Positions 34,452 to 47,253 of a DNA stretch of 64,000 nt are shown in pieces. Source of the stretch: Triplophysa rosa (Eukaryota; Chordata; Actinopteri; Cypriniformes; Nemacheilidae). Under the pieces are notes generated by a model, which was not told the origin of the DNA, did no database searches, and was given only the letters and a program-made list of their open reading frames with translations. The DNA is taken from the NCBI RefSeq assembly GCF_024868665.1, contig NC_079906.1:8456944-8520943 (forward strand), in the 5' to 3' direction. Position 1 is the first letter of the stretch; each line of letters opens with the position of its first letter. Both the position numbers and the translations under genes were made by a program.

Positions 34452-37400
34452 ATGGAAGAGACTAGAAGCATTAGCACTGCTGATGGCGCTGCTATGGACC
34501 CACAGGACCAAAAAGAGTTCACAGATCCCAACCAGCCCGAGGCCAGAGAGAAATGGGCCAATAAGACTGAGTTTTTGCTGTCCATGGCTGGAGAGATCAT
34601 AGGCTTGGGAAATGTGTGGCGCTTCCCCTACCTATGCTACAAAAATGGAGGCGGTAGGTGACAGTTTGTGACTAAGGGGTGGCACATTGGTTAAAATGTT
34701 AACTACTGTGGGAATGAGGAGAGAAAGAGGCACATGCCTAGGGGGCTTTCGAAACCCCTGCAGTATGAGATGGGTTTGACCTTTTCGAGTCAGTACATCA
34801 GAACTGAAGCATTTGCTTCATAACGTCATCAATAGACTACTGTGTTTTTCTGCATCCCCCTTTTGCAAAGTTTTTGTGCTATGAAATGTGAGAAATGTGC
34901 TATGATTTTAAATGAATGGCAATAAATGGTTAAATGGACAAAAAAAATCCTACATACCAGAGCCATATTTAGAGATCAGAATATCACAGGGATTTGGGAG
35001 TAATTCTGTATGACCATGTCTATAAAAACCACTCAGAACACTCTAACCTATGTGTAACCATTTTACAACCTTTTTAGACATGTTTAAAAAACACTCAACA
35101 CTTTAGCAAGTGTATAGCAATGTCAACCGCCCACAAGTTATGGAGGCACGATTTCCATATTCAAATAAAAAAAACTTCAAAAATCTTGAGAAACATAACG
35201 TCTCGGTTACGTTTGTAACCTCGGTTCCCTGATGGAGGGAACGAGACGTTGTGTCGAACCGACAGATGGGGTTCGTCCCTGAGAACCAATCGTTTCCGAC
35301 TGCTTAGAAAAGGCCAATGAAAATTGGCAAATGAAATTTGCATGCCGGACTCCGCCCCGGACATCCGGGTATAAAAGGGAGACGGCGTGCATCATTCATT
35401 CACCTTAGTTCTGAGGAGCCTGAGACCTCTCACGACTGCTGCAGAGGACAGCACGTGTTGTGGCAAGAGGACACAACGTCTCGTTCCCTCCATCAGGGAA
35501 CCGAGGTTACAAACGTAACCGAGACGTTCCCTTTCTGTCGGTCTCTCGACGTTGTGTCGAACCGACAGATGGGGTTCCAATGGAAAACGCCATAACACTG
35601 TGCCCTGTCACAATCTCAACGAAGCGACGGTGACTGGCCTGGCCGTGTCAGCCGAGAACGCTACCGCGAAATTGTAACCTACCAGTGGGTAGGTAGGGGG
35701 TCCCAGAGCTTTCTTGAAAGGTGGGAAGGCCCCTACCTTTGGCCTCACAGGCGGCGGCCTTGTTTCTCTAACAGCGAGAAGCCGCCCGGAACCGTAAGGC
35801 ACTGGGTAAGCGCTACTTCCTCAAGTGGGGGATGAGATACAGAGACCACTTCCTACCGCAGGGAGGAGAATAGTGGAGATACCAACATGGTCTCACCGAT
35901 GGGGAAGAACTCATGGGAAGAAAGTGCGGCTGAAGAGAAAACCGCGAGGTGGAGGTCCACCCGGGGAGGTCATGGGTTACCAAGGTGGGAACCAGCATGA
36001 GGATACATCAGACGGAACCGCCCTACTGGGGAGTTGCAACGTCTGGTAGCACTAGGTCCGGTTAGAGCTATGCTGTGAATAACTCAGGTGAAACCCGGCC
36101 TAAGGGGCAGGGCTACTCTGCCCAGCCCGCCCCAGGGGGTGCTTGCTTAGTGATGGATAGAGTGCCTGTTCTTCGCCCAGTGGGGAAAGAATGGAGGCTA
36201 AATCGGTATACTGACCCACTCGAGAGAGGGGGAAAAGAACCGAACAGGCGTACACCCTACCAGTTGCCGGTCCTACATGTGGCCATGCAGGACGCGGGCT
36301 GACACCGGCTCTACGCGGAGGTTGTAAAACCTCGCGAAGGTGTTGGGTGTAGCCCAACCCGCAGCTCTGCAAATGTCTGTGAGAGAGGCCCCCCGTGCCA
36401 AGGCCCAAGAGGAGGCAACACCCCGGGTGGAGTGGGCCCTCACTCCTAGGGGGCACGGGCGATTTAGGGATTGGTAAACTGCCTTGACAGCGTCCACAAT
36501 CCAATGGGCCAACCTCTGCTTGGAGACAGCTCTCCCCTGTTGCTGACCTCCGAAACAGACAAAGAGCTGATCCGAGCTCCTGAAACTCTGTGTGCGGTCT
36601 AAGTAGAGCCGCAGCGCGCGTACTGGACACAACACGGACGGGGTTGGGTCTTCCTCCCCAGTGGGGAGCGCCTGTAAATTCACCACCTGGTCCCGAAAAG
36701 GAGCGGTGGGAACCTTGGGCACGTAGCCGGGCCGAGGTCTCAGGATAACGTGAGAATCCCTGGGTCCGAATTCTAGGCAGTCAGGGGACACGGAGAAAGC
36801 CTGTAGATCCCCTACCCTCTTGATGGAGGCGAGCGCCAAAAGGAGAACCATCTTCATCGTAAGATGAGGAAGAGAGGCATCCCCTAGGGGCTCGAAGGGG
36901 GCCCTGGTGAGACCTGACAGGGCTACATCCAGGTCCCAAGAGGGTATGGAGTGCGGACGAGGCGGGTTACGCCTCCTCGCACCTCTTAGGAATATAATGA
37001 CCAGGTCGTGCTGCCCTAGAGACTTTCCAGCAACTGAGTTGTGATGAGCAGCAATGGCGGCTACATACACTTTCAGTGTGGAGGGGGAGAGGTTAGTCTC
37101 GAGTCACTCTTGTAGGAAGGACAGCACGGACCCGATCACACAACTCCGTGGGTCTTCTCCTCGAGAAGCACACCAGGTCGAGAAGAGGCGCCACTTGTAG
37201 GCGTGCAGTCGCCTAGTGGCAGGTGCCCTAGCCTGAGAAATGGTAGCTACCACCGCCGGGGGCAGACCACTCAGGATCTCCTCGTCCCGTCCAGGGGCCA
37301 GACATGGAGGTTCCAGAGGTCTGGCCTGGGATGCCATAACGTGCCCTTCCCCTGGGAAAGCAGGTCCTTCATCAGGGGAATCGGCCAGGGGGGAGCTGTC

Positions 37401-40400
37401 GTCAAGAGCATTAGCTCCGAGAACCAAGTCCGGTTGGGCCAGTGTGGCGTAACGAGTAACACTTGATGCTCCTCTTCCCTGACCTTGCACAGGGTCTGTG
37501 CAATGAGGCTCACTGGGGGGAAGGCGTACTTCCGCTTGTCCCGCGGCCAGCTGTGCGCTAGGGCATCCGTGCCGAGGGGTCCCTCGGTCAGAGAGTACCA
37601 AAGCGGGCAATGGGTGGTTTCGAGGGAGGCAAACAGGTCCACCTGGGCCTGCCCGAACTGCATGATCCAGGCAGTTCAACACCGACTGGGCGCGTACTGC
37701 GGACAGTCGCGCTGTCATGGTGACAGAGTTGAGTTCCATACCAAGATAGAGGATGCTCTGCACAGGGGAGAGCATGCTCTTGTCTCGGTTGACCTGTAGT
37801 CCCAATCGATCTAGGTGCCGGAGCACCAGGTCCCTGTGTGCACACAACAGATCTCGCGAGTGAGCCAAGATAAGCCAGTCGTCGAGATAGTTGAGTACCC
37901 GCACACCTCTCCCACTGAGGGGAGAGAGGGCGGCCTCCACGATCTTCGTAAATACTCGTGGAGACAGAGACAGACCGAAGGGGAGGACTCTGTACTGATA
38001 TGCCCGACCCTCGAAAGCGAACCGTAGGAACGGGCGATGACGAGGGAGAATCGAGACATGAAAGTAAGCGTCCTTCAGGTCGATTGCCATGAACCAATCC
38101 TGACATCTGACGGATGCCAGGATGCGCTTCTGCATGAGCATCCTGAACGGCAGCTTGTGCAGGTGTCTGTTCAGGGTACGCAGATCTAGGATGGGGCGCA
38201 CCCCCCCGCCGTTTTTGGGGACGATGAAGTAAGGGCTGTAAAACCCCTTGGACATCTAGGCTAAGGGGACGGACTCGATCGCACCCTTCGCCAGAAGGGT
38301 GGCGACCTCGCTCCGTAGTACGGGAGCATCCCGGCCTCTGACCGAGGTGATGAGGATGCCCCGAAACTTGGGCGGGTTTCTGGCGAACTGGATCGCGTAG
38401 CCGAGACGGATCGTCCTTCTTAGCCACCGTGACGGTGTGGGAAGCTCGAGAAAAGCTCCCAGGGACCGTGACAGGGGGACTAAGGGAACGATCTGCTTCA
38501 TCGACCCCCCCGGGGGGTGGTTCGATGGCTGGCAGTGCGGGTCTCTCGCCGGGGGCGGGCCCCCGGGAAGAAGACTGGCTCTGCTGGTTTGCCTGCCTGG
38601 CAATGCAGGCCCCCGCACCGTCGATTTGAGAGTGCTGAGGGCTGCAAAATACATTCGATGTTGCGCCTCGCCAAGACGCAACGTCGAGTGGCCAAACACC
38701 GTCTGACAGAGGGTGAGAGCGGCTGTGAAGAACACCCAGGGAGATAGGAAACTCTTTTTGTGAAAAAGTGGGCGCTAGGCACCCGTGGGATGTAGGAACG
38801 GGGCAGGAACCGTCCCGGATCGACCGTCCAGCGATGTCATGGCTGGATACGGGCCCGATGGTGTTAACCTCCCTGGGGTCTTCCCGTCAGGAACGCTTCT
38901 TCCTCGAAGGTTGCTGACGGGGTGGTGGTCTCCCCTTCAACGCCCTTTTCCGGGATGCCGCCTGGGTAGGGAGCGCTGGAACCGGAGCTGGCTTCGAAGG
39001 GGCCGGGGCTGCTGGGAAGCAGAGGCCGCACGGGAACTCGAAGGCCTACGGGCGGCCGAGTCTCGGCGGGGAAGAATATGGCTAATCGCCTCCGTCTGCT
39101 TCTTCACCGCCGAGAACTGCTGAGCGAAGTCCTCGACAGTGTCACCAAACAGCCCACCCTGCGCAATGGGCGCGTCGAAAAAGCGGACTTTCTCGGCGTC
39201 ACTCATCTGCGCAAGGTTGAGCCAGAGATGCCTCTCCTGGACCACCATGGTGGACATCGCCCGACCCAGGGCCCGCGCGGTCACCTTGGTTGCCCTTAGA
39301 GCGAGGTCGGTGGCGGTGCGGAGTTCCTGCATTAGCCCCGGGTCGGTCTTACCCTCGTGGATCTCTTTCAACGCCTTGGCCTGATGGACCTGCAGGATGG
39401 CCATGGCATGGAGAGAGGAGGCAGCTTGGCCCGCGGCAGTGTAGGCCTTTGACACCAGCGATGCAGAAGTCCTACACGCCTTGGACAGGAGTTTCGGTCG
39501 ACCTCTCCAGGTGGACGCCGCCTGCGGGCACAGGTGCACCGCGACTGCACGTTCCACCTGGGGCACGTCGACGTAACCCCTAGCCGCCCCACCATCGAGG
39601 GAAGAGAGAGCGACGGAACGGTTTGACGTGTACGCGCCGAAAAGGGGGCGTTCCACGTCTTCGCCAGTTCCTCATGCACCTCCGGGAAAAATGGAACCGG
39701 GGTTGGGCGCGGCTTGGAGTCGCGCTCAGAGCCCAAGAACCATGTATCCAACCGTGAGCGCTGGGGGAGAGGCACCGGAGTACACTCTAACCCAATGCAC
39801 ACGGCGGCCCGGGAAAGCATGGCATCTCGACATCCGCCTCCTCCTGAGCTCGTCCCCCCCTAGGGGGGAGCTGCAGAGAGTCGTCGGGATCGGATGCCAG
39901 CAATTCGCTCTCCGATGCTGCGATGAACATCTCATCCTCATCACGCATCGTGTCCGACTGCGTGAAGGAGGACGCTGACGGTGTGGCACCGCCAGCTAGG
40001 GAACAATGAGGCGAGCGAGACTGGGTGCGAGCGGTCCGCGAGCACTTGGCTGACGGATTAGCGCTCGCAGAAATCCCCATATCACCCTCGCCGCTCGCCT
40101 TGGCGAACGGAATGGCCTTAGCCATCCTCGTCACAGCCCGGGAAGCATGCGAGGTGGTGGCTGATTCTCCGGAGAAAACAGCCACCTGTGACCGCAATGT
40201 CTCTATGACCATCTGCCCGCAGTGCGGGCAGGATGAGTCCACGGAGGCTGTCTCAGCATGTTGGACCCCCAAACACCTGACACAGACATCGTGCTTGTCC
40301 ACATCCTCGATGAGGACACCGCACCCAAGAGAACAGCGGGACATGCCACGCTGGAGAAATTAGCTCTTTTAGAACGCAGACGGTGAGCTTCTGGAACCGC

Positions 40401-43400
40401 CGAGACGCCCAGGGGAAGTCGCTGCAGGAAGGGACAGTCCGCTGCACCACGTCCTAGAACCGGCAATGTAGAGAATTTGCTAAGCAGCAAGAGAAGATCT
40501 TCATAACCGAAGGCTCCGAAGAACAAAAGGTGAATGAATGATGCACGCCGTCTCCCTTTTATACCCGGATGTCCGGGGCGGAGTCCGGCATGCAAATTTC
40601 ATTTGCCAATTTTCATTGGCCTTTTCTAAGCAGTCGGAAACGATTGGTTCTCAGGGACGAACCCCATCTGTCGGTTCGACACAATGTCGAGAGACCGACA
40701 GAAAGGGAACTGAAGTTAAGTGACTCCAAACATCTCTGATAGTGTAAAAGACATTTTAATGAAAAAGTTGCCCTCAAGCTCCCTAACCAAATGTGATTAA
40801 GAGATGTGTCAATGCCTTAAACAGTTTTATTTAATAACAGTTCACTGCTATGTTCTATTATCTCCCTAAAGATTATGACAGCATGAGCTTTTCAGCCTGA
40901 ATCAAAGTCAACGATTTACGAACTTCTCTTATGGTCTTTCCAGGTGTGTTTTTCATCCCTTATTTCATCTTCCTGTTCTTTTGTGGAATCCCAATATTCT
41001 TCCTGGAGACTGCATTGGGTCAGTACACCAGCGAGGGAGGCGTGACCGCTTGGAGAAAAATCTGCCCTATGTTTGAAGGTCGTGTATACATTTACGACAT
41101 ACATACATGTTATGTAGACTTCTCATTAAAAATGTCAGTATTAAATAGAGCAATTTCATTAATGGTATATGCACATTAAGTTTGTCTTGTTTGCAGGGGT
41201 CGGTGTTGCCTCTCAAGTTATAGTTGTATATCTCAATATATATTACATTGTTGTTCTGGCTTGGGCACTGTTCTATCTGTTCAACTCTTTCTGGAGTACT
41301 CTACCTTGGACTTCCTGCAACAACTATTGGAACACAGGTGTGGCTTAACGTATTATGTGAAGTAATACTTTACAAATTGTATCCATACTAGGAACAATAG
41401 TACATTGAATAACTTGTGGTTTGCCAGATGGCACTAACATCAGCGCTTTGACCCTTGCCAGTATTATTTAATGGTGCTTCTTGAGGCAAGGATTACTATT
41501 TCTATTTTTTAAAAACTCCAGCTGCAAGTATTGAAGGGATAGTTTTACCCAAAAATGAAAATTCTGTCATGAATTACTCACTCTCGAGTTGTTACAAACC
41601 TGTATACGTTCTTTGTTTGGTTGAACACAGAGAAAGATACCAAACAGTTTTTGGCAATCCCATATGAAAATAAACCAGGGTTTTAAAACAGTAATCATGT
41701 TTTTCATGTCCAATTGCGTGACCATGGTGAGGTGTGCTATTGTAAGTTATTAGATTTATAAATTTTGTGAGGGCAAAATACGTGCATACCTGTAAACTAT
41801 AGAGATGTTTTGAGACAGTAATCACAAGAAAATATTGGATTACAGTACCATAGTGATTGCATAGCAACACCTGAGCATTGTTTACGTTTTTTGTAATCTA
41901 GTTTGTTATTTAGTTATTGGTTATTCTAAACAATTGTTTTTTTCATTAGTAACTTGAATACGGATTCCTAATAAAGCCTTTATATCTTATTACCAACAGA
42001 AAACTGCCAAAATGTAAGTGTTTCATACACAGGTGTGCAGAGATCTCCCACAGACTGGTCTTTCCTCTTCAATGAAACAGAGAAATTTGGCCACAATTAC
42101 AGCTTGAGGTAATCACACTTTCCAACATCTGAGAGCAGGAAATAAAAGGACTTGTTTTGTTCTCCCGGATGTTTGGATTGAAAGCTTTAAATGCTTGCAA
42201 ACATGTTTGGAAAATGTTCCGCTTTGTATAAACAAAACAGTTTTTGTAATTATTCATTCCTTGGATTTGAAAAAGGTAGGATGAACATGCAGGTGTATAC
42301 GACAATATGTTTCTAGTCTTAACTTAGATTTAAGATGTAAGACTTGCTCTTTTGTATAGAGAACTTGTCACAACACAGAAACGGAAGTAAACAGTTTGTT
42401 TGAAAAGAGGGCTGTTAAATACTTCCACTAATACTTTTTTTTGTCTTTCTTTTTTCAGTTCTCAAAATGGATCTGAATGGCCGCCTTTAAAAATAATCTT
42501 CCCTGAACAAGATTACTGGTTGTGAGTTGGCTACATCATTTTCTACATTAACATTTTAAATACATAGATTTCAGAGCAAAAAAACGAGAACAGTTCAGAA
42601 ATACGAGAAAAAATAGATAATAGAAAATGAAGAAATATAAAGAATACATGGAATATTATTGCATATTATTCATAAGAAAATAATGATATTTAATAACTGT
42701 AAAAATATTTGTCTGTAGGATTGTAATTGGATTGTTTATCCAATCTTTACTAATGCAAATTAGTTTCCAGAATAAATCCAGAATTCATTTAGGTTATTTA
42801 GTGATATTTGGCACTAATGGATAATTTTTTATTGATTCCTCCCAAAAGTGTAAACACTTTTGCATTGTATCGTTCTATTTGCAACCAGCCTAACACAACA
42901 ACATTGGCTCAACCAATGGCGTGAGGTTTGAGGAAGCACTGTCTCGTTCTCTGACCAATGGCAGATGATGGGCATTGTTTGATGGTGTTTGCTATGGCAA
43001 GCATCACTATTACTATTGCTCATGCCTTGTTTTTGCCATATGCTATTGTTTACATTGTACTAAGTGCTCTAGCCTCAAAAAATACAATTTAAAGCATTCA
43101 CACTACTACAGTTAATCGCAGGTTAATAGTGTGATCCACTCCTGCATATGGTCTGAGCAAAATACAAAATATTAAAATCTTGAACAGTTTCAGTTTTAGA
43201 GAGTTAAAACTTTTGCATCCGTAAACTTTTGTGCCTCTATCGCCATCTCTGCTGGAAAGATAAAATCGCAGGATACCTTCCATACTTGCATATTCTTCAC
43301 ATGTGTTGAAAAACCTGACCAGACAGCTCATATTATACTGTACATGAATCATTATTGTAAGCTTGTGGCTGTGGTCAAACCGGGAGACAGTTTTCAATAC

Positions 43401-46400
43401 TGATTGATTATGTACTTGCATTTGCAGGTTTTGGCTTACTTTTATCATAAAAAAGAGTCAGATCAGAAAAAACAGGTTGGGATGTATGGAGCGATTTTAG
43501 TCTCATTAATTATTCACGCGTAAAACAAGATACACACATGCGTAAACAGTTTCACATAAACAAAACCTAATTTACGTGCACAAAGTATACATATACATTT
43601 ACAAAAAGCAATTCACGTGCGTAAAACAAAACTGTTTTCTCATAAAGTACGTTTCGCAAACATACGACTGTGCGCAAATATTTCGAAAGTTTAAAATGTA
43701 CACGTTTATCGTGTTATGTGAATGTGCAAATCGTCACTCACGTGTGAATCGGCTTGGATGTGTGTGTGTGTGTTTTGAGACTCTCCTGGCAACGCAACCC
43801 CTCCCACGTGGGTTGTCGTACTTTTTAGCCAATCAGATTCAACCTTACCATTCAACGAATCATAAACGCGGAGAGAACAGGACTCAAGGAAAACCGCTCT
43901 GCGCACCTTTTGCGCAGCTACAAATCTATGCGCCCATACAAAACAATGTTTCCAAGAACTAGTTATTTATTGTCCTTGTTCATTTAAAACATACATTGTA
44001 TGGACATACAAACATGAACATATCTCATCAGATATGTTCCCCAGACGGGGGAACACAGTTTCACAGTTTGTTACCCAGACGGATTTTAGCAGTTCAGTGG
44101 AAGTGACTGCTGGCTGTGTAGTTTTTAAGTGGTCATGATCACTCACTATTTCATACTTTTCTCCTACAAAATAAATTAATAAAAACAGATTTATTGCGTG
44201 GCTGTATTATGTTTTAATACAGCATCACAGCTCAGAGAGTAGATTAGCGAAACTGTACAAACGAGCCTTTAGTGCTAACATTAGAGCTCCTTGAGTTCTG
44301 TGCTCTCCATGATTATGATTGGTTGAATGGTAAGGTTGAATCTGATTGGCTAAAGAGTACGACAACCCACATGGGAGGGGTTGCGCTGCCAGGAGAGTCT
44401 CAAAAAACACACACACACATCCAAGTCGATTCACACGTGAGTGACGATTTGCACATTCACATAACACGATAAACATGTACATTTTAAACTTTCGAAATAT
44501 TTGTGCATGAAACTGTTTACGCATGTGTGTATCTTGTTTTACGCGTGAATAATTAATGAGACTAAAATCGCTCCATAGGGATGCAGTGGCTTTCACTTTG
44601 CCTTAATGTTAGGCAAACACTTTTTTTTTACATGAATACCGCAAGTATTTGGGAATATCTTGAGGAACTCTCATAACTTTTTCTTCAGTGACAATAAGCG
44701 AGATAACCCCTTCCCTTACAAAGGGTGGGGAAAATGAAAAAAGTTCATGTGAACATCTGTGAAACAGAGACCTTTAATGTTTCATCATGCAGACATGAGC
44801 AATCTGGGCTGAACCGCGTATTGTCAGAGAATGTGATGAAAACAGCATGTTTATTTTTTATGCAGTTTTCTAAACTGAAACCCACAAAACTACATCAAGG
44901 AAAAGAAACATGTGTTTCTACCATGGTCATATTTGTGTTTGTGGGCAGTGGTTATCCTTTTCCATATTGTTTTTGACATGCATGTAACTGAAAAAGGAAA
45001 ATGTGTTGTTTATTATGTATATTGCTTTAGTGAATTGATTGGTATTGTACTGTGTGTTTATCATCAGTCATCGCATGTTGCGGGTATCAAACAGTGGTGG
45101 TCTGGAGAGCGTGAATGCTGATCTTGCCATGTGTCTTCTGCTGGCTTGGGTCATCTGTTATTTCTGCATCTTTAAAGGGGTCAAGTCCTCAGGCAAGGTC
45201 GGCTAACACATCTTCTATTCGGCAATGAAATCATGATTAAAATCAAAAGATTTTAATCAAACAGTACTGTATATAGAATAAAGACGTACAACTAAACTGA
45301 TAAGAAATGCTTCTTTTTCAAAAGCTAGTTGATGCATAGTATTATTGTTATTATTAAACATCAAGATTTTTGGTTTAAATTTATACAAGTACAGGGAGTA
45401 CAAGTGTATTTTATTGTTTGTAACTGGTGGTCACCATTTTATTTTGATGATAAACTATTATAAAGACCCTACGCCTTCTCTGAATTTATTTCATGTTTAT
45501 ATTGTGTAACAAATGGATTTTACGCATTTTACCACAAAACTTCATGTAGTACCTTCGTTGATATCGTTAATAAAATGCACAATCATTTTAAAAGAATTGT
45601 CAAAATGTTCTTAAAATCCTTTTGGATAGAGCCTGTCAACTTTCCAAAAAGTTGTTTAAAACTACATTTTTTATTTTCTAATTATAAACATTTTAAACAA
45701 ATAACCCTTCAACGAAGAAAAGTCTCTTGCAAATGATTAGAAATGTAATCTTTGTATCCATGTTGGTTCATACATTTTGGAAAATGTTTGCACCATTTGA
45801 TAAGGGGAACCAAAATTATTTGCGCAGATGTAAATGACTCCTATAAATAAAAGTGGTGTAATGGGAATTAAACTCTGCAGGACAGTAACCCTTCAGGACT
45901 GAAGTTGAATTGACTTGTTCTAAATCGTATACATGTGTGTTTCGCAGGTTGTGTACTTCACAGCTACGTTCCCATACCTAATGCTATTCATCCTGTTCAT
46001 TAGAGGTGTAACCCTGCCTGGGGCTTCAACGGGCATTACTTATTACCTTTATCCTGACATCAGTAAACTCTCCAACCCTGACGTAAGTTAAACACAGCTA
46101 CTGCAAAAAAGCCCCAAAATTGCATAATTTAAGGTAGCATTTCCATTAAGGGGTATTTCAGACTTGCAATAATAACTCGAGATCTTTGGGATATTTTTTT
46201 TCTAAATAGAACCAGTTGTGTTTACGTTATTAAACTTAGAAATGCCCCCAGTCGTGTTTTAATTATAAAACCACTACATACCGTCTGCAAGAAGCATCAG
46301 CTAAATATCTTTTTCATTTGCTATATGCAATCATGTCCCTCTCACAATATATGTGTGAATATTGCAACAGTAGTGCAAGACAGTAAATATTAAATTGCAC

Positions 46401-47222
46401 AGTTGTCTTTTTTTTCAATTCTTTTTTTTCCAAGAATTGTTGGCTCGGTAAATTGCTTTCAGACTGTAAGACTGCTTTCTGTGAACCCTGGCTGCTATTA
46501 CTGGCTCTGATTTTGAAGGACAATGTTTTTAGTTTACAAAAACACTTTTAAAAGCAACACAATCTTTAGTTTTTAAGTAGATCTTTAGTAGATAATTTTT
46601 ACAAAGATCAACAAAAATGTAGATTTCTTGGCTTAAAGTGCCTAAACTGTAAATAAAGCCTGACAGGTAAAAGATTGGGGGGAAATCTGATGCTGGGAAG
46701 GTTTCTTTTGTGTGGTAGTGAAACAAGTATTATCTTGTTGTGAATAGTAAGAGCTTTAGAATCCCTTTGGAAGTGCACATACGCAGCTATGCAAATATAA
46801 AGAATAGGTTATAGAAAACATATCTGTTAGGGCATCCCAAGAAATGGCTTTTGTGGAAAACCAAACCATGTCCAAAGGATTTCAGTATTTCCCTCCCTCA
46901 CTTACACACAGGAAGTGTGTATAAATAAACAAAAGAGTGGGGTGGCACGTATATACAGTCTGTGAAAAGTTAATAAACACATTACATAGAACAGGGAGGA
47001 TGTCAACTCTGTAACCCTGCTTATAGAAACCAGATGTGCAGTAGTAGAGGCCCATTCAAGGTGCTGCTCTAGTGTGCATTGCTGAAACCACTGCAAATAA
47101 GACTGTGCCGTTAAAGATTATGTAAGTGACCACTAGGGACATTGTTGAAAATTCTGATATTATGCTCAATAAATGACCTCTCTACAAATGTACTTTATAA
47201 AACTATTAGTTTTGGTTATTCA

Positions 47223-47253
<31 letters not shown>

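Larger units (their letters stand above)
35197..40710 (-). mobile_element. DIRS-type tyrosine-recombinase retrotransposon
   Basis: The element lies in intron 1 of the SLC6 gene, antisense to it. On the minus strand it reads gag (40344-38937), reverse transcriptase (about 38735-37700) and tyrosine recombinase (about 37290-36273). Its ends are inverted repeats, and an internal complementary region near the left end is complementary to both outer termini. This is the hallmark of DIRS elements, which replicate through a circle and integrate without target duplication. None was seen here. Frameshifts, stops and loss of RNase H make this copy defective. Confidence 0.92.

Noticed and set aside
35338..40363. 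Many additional open frames on the plus strand in this GC-rich segment
   Set aside because: They are antisense shadows of the DIRS gag, RT and recombinase frames in DNA with few stop codons.
43576..44596. Two similar open frames on opposite strands sharing [14 protein letters not shown]
   Set aside because: They lie in the two arms of a foldback element and are mirror copies without any known domain.
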